13,173 nt of DNA from UBA1543 sp964596375 (GTDB taxonomy: Bacteria; Pseudomonadota; Zetaproteobacteria; Mariprofundales; Mariprofundaceae). Positions 7,112 through 13,173 of the stretch are shown here, in pieces. The translations under genes and the position numbers were made by a program. The first letter of the stretch is position 1. Each line of letters begins with the position of its first letter. The notes beneath the pieces were generated by a model. The model saw only the letters and a list, made by a program, of their open reading frames with translations. It was not told the origin of the DNA and made no database searches. The DNA lies in assembly GCA_964596375.1 (NCBI GenBank), contig CAZQTO010000062.1, positions 1-13,173 on the forward strand. Direction: 5' to 3'.

Positions 7112-8914
7112 ATGGCTTCATTGATAAGTAAAGAAAAACGTGCTGCGCCTGCCGCACGAAAGACGCGGCCAGGCTGCCATGCCATCGAGCTAGCACATCA
7201 TGCCCAGCGTAAAGAAATCCACAACATTATCCATTCCACCGGGGCACAGACCAAGTTGACCATCGGACAATCCAACGATAAATACGAGCATGAGGCGGGC
7301 CGTGTCGCCGATGAAGCGATGCGTATGCCCAACCCTCAGGGTCACACAGGGCTATCCGTTTCCAGCCAACCTCCACCACAGTCACCACGCATTCAGCCCA
7401 TTCAGATTCAGCGCATGTGCCCCGAGTGCGAGGAAGAACAAGCCTTGCAAAGGCAGCCCGAGGAAGAAGAGGAAGAGCTTCAGGCGAAAGAGATGTCGGG
7501 CCAAACTCCGAAAGTCACACCCAATGTCGAATTCAGAATCAACAGCCTGAAAGGCGAAGGCCAGCAGCTCGATTCTGTTACCCGATCCTTCTTCGAGCCG
7601 CGCTTCGGCCATGATTTCAGCCAAGTTCGAGTGCATGCGGACAGCGCCGCTTCGGAGACTGCAAAAGCCATCAATGCCCGCGCCTATACGGTTGGAAATA
7701 ATGTGGTGTTTGCAGATGGACAGTTCGATTCACACAACCTTGAAGGGCAAAAACTTCTTGCGCATGAATTGACGCATGTTGTGCAGCAGCGAGCAGGCAT
7801 TATGCGTGCCCCTGACTCACTGTTGGAGTTGGAGGTTGAGTTAGAAGCCAAACGGCTGGAACGTGAGGAACTTCGATTGCAGATGGAAGCATCCCAAGCC
7901 GCTTACATAAACGACTTGATCGATGAGCGAACCGAACAGATGCAAGCTCAAAGCGATGCGAAAATGCGCTCTCTTGCACAGGGGGATTTGCAACGGGCGA
8001 TTCCACAACATGCCGTTGACCGACTTCGAAGGGCTATTACAATTAGTGAGCACGGCGGCACATATCTTCTGCAGACGAAAATTGAGCTGAGCTATGCTGC
8101 ATTGAACAATGACGACGCAAGAATCCAAGCGACGGCAGATATCCCGCGTCTTGTTAGCGTAATCCGCAGCACGTGGAGGACAACAATGAGTCAGGGGCGC
8201 TATGCTGGGAGCAATTTCCAGATAGAACCAGAGATTGTGTTGCGATACACAGCGACACCCCGGGACGAAAATAAATTACATATTATTATTCGCGGTGAGG
8301 ATGACGATCCTTCCTCTGGGGAATACTGGAAAGGTGAAATAAGCCTCTCGAAATCGCATATGGAAGAAGACGAAATTGTTACGGTCGGCCACGAATTGTA
8401 CCATCTTTTTGGTTATTTTGATGCCTATGGTTTTATTAAATCACCAGGTGAGCAAACAAAAATGTGGGTTGGCCGTGATAATCCTGCAAATAACCCTGAT
8501 CTTCTCGGCTATGTGGGTGCCGGCGGTCTTCAGAGAAGACTTGAGGAAGGGAAAATAACTCAGGCCCAGTTCGATCGCCAGACTGCAGGAACACCTACCG
8601 TATGGGCTGATGATGCAGAAGATATTCTCTATGCACTTGGCGTTTTGCCTTTGGCGAATAGTGAGCAAGCTGAGCCTGATCAGAATGCCGAAGATTACTT
8701 TAGAGCTGCCAAAGGGCGTCTGGAAGCCCTGCGTGCAGATCGGGAGCGTGAGCTTGCAAAAGTTCGCAGAAGGTTGGCGCGTACCAATGATTCCCTTAAT
8801 TGGCTCGATATGGCGGAACGAGCGATGGTGCTAGATGCGGAAATTGCTGATCTTGAAAGTCGTATGGGTGAATCGGGCCAGAATTCACCTTCAACCCAAG
8901 ATAGCAACCCCTAA
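7112..8914 (+). CDS. eCIS-core protein with metzincin-like peptidase domain
   Basis: The protein is 600 residues from ATG 7112. An in-frame ATG at 7046 overlaps the previous gene and would add 22 residues that the paralogues lack; MASLISKEK from 7112 matches their leader exactly in length. It has the leader (1-50), a diverged first core motif (DKYEHEAGRVADEAMRM, 56-72), CPEC (103-106), a single acidic linker repeat (112-126) where relatives have two, and the core half (139-226, HELTH 218-222). A predicted coiled coil (236-285) leads to a domain with HELYHLFGYFD (427-437). That matches HExxHxxGxxD, the metzincin-type zinc site with Asp as third ligand, as in snapalysin. A second charged helical stretch (526-585) ends the protein. 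No rho-independent terminator is evident after it. The predicted role is a zinc endopeptidase effector. Confidence 0.87.
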   Translation: MASLISKEKRAAPAARKTRPGCHAIELAHHAQRKEIHNIIHSTGAQTKLTIGQSNDKYEHEAGRVADEAMRMPNPQGHTGLSVSSQPPPQSPRIQPIQIQRMCPECEEEQALQRQPEEEEEELQAKEMSGQTPKVTPNVEFRINSLKGEGQQLDSVTRSFFEPRFGHDFSQVRVHADSAASETAKAINARAYTVGNNVVFADGQFDSHNLEGQKLLAHELTHVVQQRAGIMRAPDSLLELEVELEAKRLEREELRLQMEASQAAYINDLIDERTEQMQAQSDAKMRSLAQGDLQRAIPQHAVDRLRRAITISEHGGTYLLQTKIELSYAALNNDDARIQATADIPRLVSVIRSTWRTTMSQGRYAGSNFQIEPEIVLRYTATPRDENKLHIIIRGEDDDPSSGEYWKGEISLSKSHMEEDEIVTVGHELYHLFGYFDAYGFIKSPGEQTKMWVGRDNPANNPDLLGYVGAGGLQRRLEEGKITQAQFDRQTAGTPTVWADDAEDILYALGVLPLANSEQAEPDQNAEDYFRAAKGRLEALRADRERELAKVRRRLARTNDSLNWLDMAERAMVLDAEIADLESRMGESGQNSPSTQDSNP

Positions 8915-8984
8915 TCAATCTCTGATGCTTGGGCGAGGTTGGAATAAACGCGGTGGGTAGAAGGGATTTAGTGGTATGCCCGGC

Positions 8985-9013
8985 TTGACCGGGGGGATGG
9001 GCGGCAATACTCT
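8985..9013 (+). promoter_or_regulatory. Candidate sigma-70 promoter for tRNA-Val
   Basis: TTGACC (8985-8990), a 17-base spacer and TACTCT (9008-9013) form a plausible -35/-10 pair about 30 bases ahead of the mature tRNA. The GC-rich stretch after the -10 box resembles the discriminator of stringently controlled stable-RNA promoters. The -10 match is only partial. Confidence 0.45.
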
Positions 9014-9044
9014 TCGGCCCCCTCGCAAGAGGGATACCCATTAT

Positions 9045-9119
9045 AGGCTCGTAGCTCAGGGGTAGAGCACCACCTTGACATGGTGGGGGTCGGCGGTTCG
9101 AAACCGCCCGAGCCTACCA
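9045..9119 (+). tRNA. tRNA-Val (anticodon GAC), CCA encoded
   Basis: A complete cloverleaf can be drawn by hand. The acceptor is AGGCTCG paired with CGAGCCT (9109-9115), with discriminator A and encoded CCA (9117-9119). The D stem is GCTC/GAGC, the anticodon stem CCACC/GGTGG with loop TTGACAT, the variable loop GGGTC, and the T stem GGCGG/CCGCC with loop TTCGAAA. Anticodon GAC reads valine codons GUC and GUU. All stems are fully paired, so the gene looks functional. It lies between the effector array and thrS and is followed by its own terminator. Confidence 0.97.
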
Positions 9120-9140
9120 TCTTTATTTGGGACATCTGCA

Positions 9141-9168
9141 GGGCCGGACGAATCGTCCGGCCCTTTTT
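9141..9168 (+). terminator. Rho-independent terminator after tRNA-Val
   Basis: GGGCCGGACG (9141-9150) and CGTCCGGCCC (9154-9163) form a perfect 10-bp GC-rich stem with loop AAT, followed by five T. It should end the tRNA transcript and isolate thrS from upstream transcription. Confidence 0.93.
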
Positions 9169-9186
9169 CGTCGGTGAGTTCGGGTC

Positions 9187-9214
9187 TTGGCCTGACGGGC
9201 TTTGGCGATAGGAT
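9187..9214 (+). promoter_or_regulatory. Weak candidate promoter for thrS
   Basis: TTGGCC (9187-9192), a 16-base spacer and TAGGAT (9209-9214) lie between the terminator and the thrS start. thrS needs a promoter here because the preceding terminator is strong, but the match to consensus is modest. Confidence 0.25.
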
Positions 9215-9247
9215 GCAGCGCTTGTACCCCGGAGGATGATTATCGCC

Positions 9248-11152
9248 ATGAATATTCAACTGCCCGACGGCTCAAGCCGTACCCTTGCTGATGGCGCGAC
9301 AGCCTATGATCTGGCGGCCGATATCGGTCCCGGCCTGGCACGTGTAACCATTGCAGCAACAGTCAACGGCAAGCAGGTGGATATCTCCCATGTGCTGAAT
9401 GACGGCGACGAAGTTTCCCTGATTACCGAAAAATCCGATGAAGGCTTGGAGATCATTCGGCATTCCGTCTCGCATCTGATGGCCATGGCTGTGCAGGAGC
9501 TGTTCCCGAAATCGCAGGTGACCATCGGGCCGGTGATCGATGATGGTTTTTACTATGATTTTGCCTTTGAGCGCGCCTTCACCCCGGATGATCTGCAAAA
9601 GATCGAAGAGAAGATGCGCGAGATTTCCAATCGCAAGCTTGATGTCAGTCGTGAGGAGTGGGATCGGGATGATGCCATCAGACACTTTGAGGAAATAGGT
9701 GAAAGCTATAAGGCCAAATTGATTGCACGTATTCCTGCCGGTGAAACCGTCAGTCTGTACAGGCAGGGCGAGTGGGCCGATTTGTGCCGTGGTCCGCATG
9801 TGCCGAATACCGGCATACTCAAGCACTTCAAGCTGATGAAGGTGGCCGGCGCCTACTGGGAAGGCAACTCCGAGAATGAGCAGTTGCAGCGCATCTATGG
9901 AACCGCCTGGGCATCGAAATCTGATCTGAAGGATTATCTGCATCGTCTGGAAGAGGCGGAAAAGCGCGACCATCGCAAGCTGGCCAAATCGCTCGATCTG
10001 TTCCATCTTCAGGAAGAAGCGCCGGGCATGGTGTTCTGGCACCCCAATGGCTGGAGCATCTGGCAGAGCGTGGAGAATGAAATCCGCTCGGTGATGCGCG
10101 ACAATGGCTACAAAGAGATCAAAACACCGCAGATCGTTGATCGCAAGCTGTGGGAGAAATCCGGTCACTGGGACAAGTTCCGTGACGAGATGTTCACCAC
10201 CAGCACGGAGAACCGCGACTACGCCATCAAGCCGATGAACTGCCCCTGCCATATTCAGGTGTTCAATCAGAATCTGCATTCGTATCGCGATCTGCCCCTG
10301 CGCCTGGCCGAGTTCGGCTCCTGCCATCGCAAAGAGCCTTCGGGCACCTTGCACGGCCTGATGCGCTTGCGTAATTTTGTGCAGGACGACGCCCATATTT
10401 TCTGCACAGAGGGGCAGATTCAGGATGAGGTGTGTGACTTTATCGATCTGACCTACGAGGTGTACAAACGTTTCGGTTTTGAAGAGGTGATTATCTTCCT
10501 CTCCGACCGGCCGGATAATCGCGTCGGCACGGATGAACAGTGGAGCAAGGCGGAAGCCGCGCTGCATCTGGCACTCAAATCCAAAGGGATCGAGTATGGC
10601 GAGAACAAGGGCGAGGGCGCCTTCTACGGCCCCAAGATCGAATTCTCCCTGAAAGATTGCCTTGGCCGCGTGTGGCAATGCGGCACCATTCAGGTGGATT
10701 TCTCTATGCCTGGCAGGCTCGATGCGGAGTATGTGGCCGAAGATTCTTCACGGCAGACGCCGGTAATGCTGCATCGCGCCATTTTAGGCTCCATGGAGCG
10801 CTTCATCGGCATTCTGATCGAGCACCACGAGGGCCGATTCCCGTTCTGGCTGGCACCAAAGCAGGCGGTGGTGTGTAATATCACCGATGCGCAGGCAGAT
10901 TATGCCTGCGAGGTGCGCGATGCGATGCATCAGGCGGGATTCCGTGTCGATGCGGACTTGCGTAATGAGAAGGTCGGCTATAAAGTGCGCGGCCTCACGC
11001 TGGATAGGGTGCCGTTCATGCTGATTGTCGGCGACCGCGAACGTGAGGACAAAACAGTTGCGGTACGTAACCTTGCGGGTGAAAACCTCGGAACGATGCC
11101 GCTGGATGCATGGATCGCAGAAATGCGGCGTATGCAGCAGGAGTACGAATAA
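9248..11152 (+). CDS. thrS: Threonine--tRNA ligase
   Basis: Cytoplasmic class II synthetase that charges tRNA-Thr with threonine. At 634 residues it is full length. The domain order is standard: TGS domain (1-61); editing domain with HSVSH (72-76) and DLCRGPH (178-184), whose His/Cys residues belong to the serine-editing site; catalytic core with zinc-ligand motif NCPCH (331-335), motif 2 around GSCHRKEPSG (357-366) and motif 3 around LHRAILGSMERF; and a C-terminal anticodon-binding domain. ATG 9248 is chosen because it yields MNIQLPDGS, the normal beginning of a TGS domain, with GGAGG (9231-9235) 12 bases upstream. An ATG at 9236 abuts that Shine-Dalgarno site and cannot use it. It is first in a cluster with infC, rpmI, rplT and pheS. 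Confidence 0.97.
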   Translation: MNIQLPDGSSRTLADGATAYDLAADIGPGLARVTIAATVNGKQVDISHVLNDGDEVSLITEKSDEGLEIIRHSVSHLMAMAVQELFPKSQVTIGPVIDDGFYYDFAFERAFTPDDLQKIEEKMREISNRKLDVSREEWDRDDAIRHFEEIGESYKAKLIARIPAGETVSLYRQGEWADLCRGPHVPNTGILKHFKLMKVAGAYWEGNSENEQLQRIYGTAWASKSDLKDYLHRLEEAEKRDHRKLAKSLDLFHLQEEAPGMVFWHPNGWSIWQSVENEIRSVMRDNGYKEIKTPQIVDRKLWEKSGHWDKFRDEMFTTSTENRDYAIKPMNCPCHIQVFNQNLHSYRDLPLRLAEFGSCHRKEPSGTLHGLMRLRNFVQDDAHIFCTEGQIQDEVCDFIDLTYEVYKRFGFEEVIIFLSDRPDNRVGTDEQWSKAEAALHLALKSKGIEYGENKGEGAFYGPKIEFSLKDCLGRVWQCGTIQVDFSMPGRLDAEYVAEDSSRQTPVMLHRAILGSMERFIGILIEHHEGRFPFWLAPKQAVVCNITDAQADYACEVRDAMHQAGFRVDADLRNEKVGYKVRGLTLDRVPFMLIVGDREREDKTVAVRNLAGENLGTMPLDAWIAEMRRMQQEYE

Positions 11153-11181
11153 ATTGAATCGAACACTGAAAGGAGTTTCTT

Positions 11182-11697
11182 ATCTCTAAAAAGGAATTGC
11201 CGGTCAATTACGACATCCAGGCCGCGAAGGTTCGGGTAATTGGCAGTGATGGGGAGCAGGTAGGTGTTTTGCCTTTGAACGAGGCAGTTGCACAAGCGGA
11301 AGCAGGCGGGTTTGATCTGGTGATGATGTCACCGAATGCCGAACCCCCGGTGTGCAAGATTATGGATTACGGCAAGTTCAAGTATGAGCAGAGCAAGAAG
11401 GCCAATCTTGCCAAGAAGAACCAGCATGTCGTGCAGGTCAAGGAAGTGAAGGTTCGTGCCAGTACCGACCAGCATGATCTGGATGTGAAACTGGACCGTG
11501 CCCGCAAGTTTTTGACGGATGGCAACAAGGTCAAGATGACCATGCGCTTCCGTGGCAGGGAAATGGTGTATGCCTCGCGCGGCGCCGATCAGTTGAAGAA
11601 GATCAGCGAGCTGCTGCAGGATGTGGGCAAGGTTGAGAACATGCCCAATATGGAAGGCCGTCAGATGATTATGGTCATTGGACCGATAAAGAAATAG
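11182..11697 (+). CDS. infC: Translation initiation factor IF-3, ATC start
   Basis: IF3 binds the 30S subunit, keeps it apart from 50S and checks the start codon/initiator tRNA pairing. The protein shows the family hallmarks: SPNAEPPVCKIMDYGKF early on, VQVKEVKVR at the start of the second domain, and MRFRGREM and EGRQMIMV near the end. No ATG fits. A perfect AAAGGAG (11169-11175) sits 6 bases before ATC at 11182, giving 171 residues (fMet-SKKELPVNYD). The TTG at 11197 is 21 bases from that site and is less likely. Non-AUG starts are typical for infC and let IF3 repress its own translation. The gene lies 29 bases after thrS and 38 before rpmI. Confidence 0.93.
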   Translation: MSKKELPVNYDIQAAKVRVIGSDGEQVGVLPLNEAVAQAEAGGFDLVMMSPNAEPPVCKIMDYGKFKYEQSKKANLAKKNQHVVQVKEVKVRASTDQHDLDVKLDRARKFLTDGNKVKMTMRFRGREMVYASRGADQLKKISELLQDVGKVENMPNMEGRQMIMVIGPIKK

Positions 11698-11735
11698 TTT
11701 GAATCAATAAGTACTGAGACGAGAGAAGGTTTGTT

Positions 11736-11933
11736 ATGCCAAAAATGAAGTCACATAGCGGCGCAGCCAAGCGTTTTTCCAAAACCGGAAGCGGTAAGTG
11801 GAAGCGCAACAATGCGAATGGTCGTCATATTCTGACCAAGAAGTCGCCGAAGCGTAAGCGCAATATCCGTGGCTACGAGTTGGTGGCTGCTTCCGACGTG
11901 CGTTCCATCAACCGCCTCGTTCCTTACAAGTAA
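11736..11933 (+). CDS. rpmI: 50S ribosomal protein L35
   Basis: A small basic ribosomal protein of 65 residues, the normal length for L35. It has the family N-terminus MPKMKSHSGAAKRF, a GSGKWKR segment and a HILTKKSPKRKRN core. GAAGG (11725-11729) sits 6 bases before the ATG. It lies between infC and rplT, and only 14 bases separate its stop from rplT. In enterobacteria L20 represses rpmI and rplT through the infC-rpmI messenger; the same control is plausible here but was not identified in the sequence. Confidence 0.97.
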   Translation: MPKMKSHSGAAKRFSKTGSGKWKRNNANGRHILTKKSPKRKRNIRGYELVAASDVRSINRLVPYK

Positions 11934-11947
11934 GCAGGAGATAAACC

Positions 11948-12304
11948 ATGCCACGCGTTAATTCTACCGTTCAGGCTCACGCCCGACACAAAAAAGTCGT
12001 CAAGGCAGCCAAAGGCTACCGCGGTCGTCGCAAGAATTGCTTCCGCATTGCCACGCAGGCTGTGGACAAGGCCCGCCAGTACGCCTATCGCGACCGTCGC
12101 GTTAAAAAGCGCGAGTTCCGTGCCCTGTGGATTGCCCGTATCAATGCGGCTGCCCGCTTGAATGACATGAGCTATTCGGTGTTCATGCATGGCCTGAGCA
12201 AGGCCGGTATCGAGCTGGATCGCAAGGTTCTGGCCGATATCGCTGTGACTGATGCGGCTGCATTTAGCAAGCTGGCCGAAGCAGCTCGCGCACAGATTCA
12301 GTAA
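11948..12304 (+). CDS. rplT: 50S ribosomal protein L20
   Basis: A 118-residue basic protein that binds 23S rRNA early in 50S assembly. The start MPRVNSTVQAHARHKKV, the AKGYRGRRKN segment and the RRVKKREFRALWIARINAA segment are diagnostic for L20, and the length is typical. AGGAG (11936-11940) is 7 bases before the ATG. It follows rpmI closely, so translational coupling is likely. Two hairpins follow before pheS. Confidence 0.97.
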   Translation: MPRVNSTVQAHARHKKVVKAAKGYRGRRKNCFRIATQAVDKARQYAYRDRRVKKREFRALWIARINAAARLNDMSYSVFMHGLSKAGIELDRKVLADIAVTDAAAFSKLAEAARAQIQ

Positions 12305-12313
12305 ACAACACCG

Positions 12314-12331
12314 ATCCGGCTTCGGCTGGGT
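12314..12331 (+). promoter_or_regulatory. UUCG-loop hairpin downstream of rplT
   Basis: ATCCGGC (12314-12320) pairs with GCTGGGT (12325-12331), including two G-U pairs, around a TTCG tetraloop. There is no T tract, so by itself it is not a terminator. It may stabilise the 3' end of the ribosomal-protein message or take part in pheS leader folding. Confidence 0.5.
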
Positions 12332-12350
12332 TTGCGTGTGATGAAATCGA

Positions 12351-12380
12351 AAGCAGGGCTGTTCGCAGTCCTGCTTTTTT
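12351..12380 (+). terminator. Intrinsic terminator or attenuator between rplT and pheS
   Basis: AAGCAGGGCTG (12351-12361) and CAGTCCTGCTT (12366-12376) form an 11-bp stem, with one G-U pair, closed by a UUCG tetraloop. The T tract runs from 12375 to 12380 and overlaps the stem base. It either ends the thrS-rplT transcript or attenuates read-through into pheS. In Escherichia coli, pheST is controlled by attenuation at this same place. Confidence 0.85.
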
Positions 12381-12407
12381 GTTTTGAAGCGGATAAGGTG
12401 AGGGGTT

Positions 12408-13173
12408 ATGAGTGACATTGATGCGATGATGGCTCGGTTGGATGAAATCCGGCAACAGGCATTGGAAGCCTTTGCTGCTGCCGCGGATTCGGATGCCTTG
12501 CAGGCACTGAAGGTGAAATACCTTGGCAAGAAAGGTGAGCTGACGGGCGTTCTTAAGGGTGTGGGCGGTCTCTCCGTTGAAGACCGGCCGCGTATCGGCC
12601 AGGTGGTCAATCGCATCAAGGCTGAGCTGGAGCAGGCTATCGAGGCAAGCAGCGGCGTGCTCGGTGCGAAGGCCGGCGAGGCGCGTATTGCTGCCGAACG
12701 TATTGATGTGAGTCTTCCGGGGCGCAACCGTCCGCGCGGTGCATTGCATCCAGTGCAGCAGGGTTTGGATGAAATGGCTGCCATCTTCGAGCATCTCGGC
12801 TTCGAAATTGCCGAAGGCCCTGAGATTGAGACCGAGTTCCATAACTTCGATGCCCTGAATATTCCGCCGGAGCATCCGGCACGCGCCATGCACGACACCT
12901 TTTTCCTGCGCGATACGGAAGATAATGAACCGATGCTGCTGCGCACCCATACATCGCCCGTGCAGATTCGCGCCATGCAGCGCTTTGTGGCCGAAGGGCA
13001 CGAGCCGCCGCTGGCTGTGGTGGCACCGGGACGGGTGTATCGCTGCGATTCCGATGTGACGCATTCGCCGATGTTTCATCAGGTTGAGGTGTTTAAGGTG
13101 GATCGCGACGTATCCATGTCGCATCTCAAGGGTGTGCTGCAATACTTCCTGTCCGCCTATTTCGAGCCGGCAG
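12408..13173 (+). CDS. pheS: Phenylalanine--tRNA ligase alpha subunit, 3' end cut by the window
   Basis: The alpha subunit of the alpha2-beta2 enzyme that charges tRNA-Phe; it carries the class II catalytic site. The visible part is 255 residues of an expected length near 330. It has an N-terminal helical arm (1-90) with the typical KYLGKKGELT (37-46), then the catalytic fold with PGRNRPRGALHPV (104-116), LLRTHTSPVQIR (177-188) and motif 2 (GRVYRCDSDVTHSPMF, 208-223). ATG 12408 is preceded by AAGG (12395-12398) and GAGG (12400-12403). The reading frame is intact up to the window edge. pheT is expected next. Confidence 0.96.
   Translation, partial: MSDIDAMMARLDEIRQQALEAFAAAADSDALQALKVKYLGKKGELTGVLKGVGGLSVEDRPRIGQVVNRIKAELEQAIEASSGVLGAKAGEARIAAERIDVSLPGRNRPRGALHPVQQGLDEMAAIFEHLGFEIAEGPEIETEFHNFDALNIPPEHPARAMHDTFFLRDTEDNEPMLLRTHTSPVQIRAMQRFVAEGHEPPLAVVAPGRVYRCDSDVTHSPMFHQVEVFKVDRDVSMSHLKGVLQYFLSAYFEPA

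Larger units (their letters stand above)
22..7340 (+). repeat. Five dispersed copies of the leader coding block
   Basis: The leader is coded at 22-171, 1429-1578, 3220-3369, 5986-6112 and 7112-7261. In four copies it runs on without gap into the first core motif, to about 240, 1650, 3440 and 7340. The copies starting at 1429 and 3220 are nearly identical at DNA level across the DKYEQEADR-coding part (about 1591-1660 and 3382-3451). The copy at 5986 is the most diverged and stops before the KLTIG motif. This supports tandem duplication or gene conversion within the array. Confidence 0.85.
475..7789 (+). repeat. Four equal-length copies of the DUF4157 core half
   Basis: Copies lie at 475-738, 1885-2148, 4411-4674 and 7526-7789. 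Each is exactly 264 bases (88 residues), with no insertion or deletion between them. They code for ESRINSLKGGG, FFEPRFGHDFSHVRVHAD, an NARA/NAKA segment, the VFGSGEYQP turn (ADGQFD in the last copy) and HELTHVVQQ. The high DNA similarity contrasts with the unrelated flanking C-terminal modules. Confidence 0.88.

Noticed and set aside
22..7789. Repeated leader and core blocks considered as a mobile element or CRISPR-like array.
   Set aside because: They are coding, in frame, hundreds of bases apart and explained by paralogous protein domains; no inverted repeats or transposase are present.
8979..8993. Hairpin CCCGG/CCGGG after the last effector gene, considered as its terminator.
   Set aside because: No T tract follows, and it overlaps the candidate -35 box of the tRNA promoter.
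9020..9033. CCCTC-GCAA-GAGGG hairpin before the tRNA, considered as a separate regulatory RNA.
   Set aside because: It is a short 5-bp stem in what is probably the tRNA precursor leader; nothing else supports an independent RNA.
9045..9119. tRNA-Val as an integration site for the effector array.
   Set aside because: The array is on the 5' side of the tRNA, whereas integrases normally use the 3' end. No integrase or duplicated tRNA 3' end was seen.
9236..9247. Earlier ATG for thrS at 9236.
   Set aside because: It directly abuts the GGAGG site, leaving no spacing, and adds residues before the standard TGS-domain start.
9272..10678. A 468-codon open frame on the minus strand inside thrS.
   Set aside because: It is antisense to an intact, motif-complete thrS, shows no recognisable domain and reads as a codon-bias shadow.
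11924..13142. Long minus-strand open frames opposite rplT and pheS.
   Set aside because: Plus-strand L20 and PheS are unmistakable; the antisense frames have odd composition and no motifs.

Overview
The window holds two unlike halves. Bases 1-8914 carry five consecutive plus-strand genes for large, modular proteins built on a common plan. Bases 9045 to the end carry a tRNA-Val gene and the start of a conserved translation cluster: thrS, infC, rpmI, rplT and a truncated pheS. The order thrS-infC-rpmI-rplT-pheS, good Shine-Dalgarno sites, a non-AUG infC start and moderate GC (about 57% in one sampled row of thrS) fit a proteobacterium. I cannot fix the class from sequence alone; a gamma- or zetaproteobacterium would be reasonable.

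The first half is the interesting part. Four of the five proteins (starting at 22, 1429, 3220 and 7112) share four elements: a basic leader of about 50 residues; the two-part DUF4157 domain (the 'eCIS core' domain, found with extracellular contractile injection systems); a linker with a CPEC motif and Glu-rich repeats; and a core half of exactly 88 residues ending in a HELTH zincin motif. Each then carries a different C-terminal module. These are an unrecognised Cys/Trp/Tyr-containing domain (22), an OmpA-like domain plus an Asp-zincin (M35-like) peptidase (1429), a helical region plus a HEVGH zincin (3220), and a HExxHxxGxxD metzincin-like domain flanked by coiled coils (7112). The gene at 5986 keeps only the leader, without the DUF4157 core, and joins it to a HESIH zincin and a FlgD-type Ig-like domain. 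The array therefore looks like a cassette of polymorphic metallopeptidase effectors, with the leader as the one element common to all five. No injection-system structural genes, immunity genes or transposases are visible, so how these proteins are exported and what they act on remain open.

The second half is housekeeping. A tRNA-Val(GAC) with encoded CCA has its own candidate promoter and a strong intrinsic terminator. thrS follows, then infC, which appears to start at ATC as expected for IF3 autocontrol. rpmI and rplT come next, then an intergenic region with two UUCG-loop hairpins, the second followed by a T tract, in front of pheS. These genes supply the threonyl and phenylalanyl charging enzymes, initiation factor IF3 and ribosomal proteins L35 and L20.
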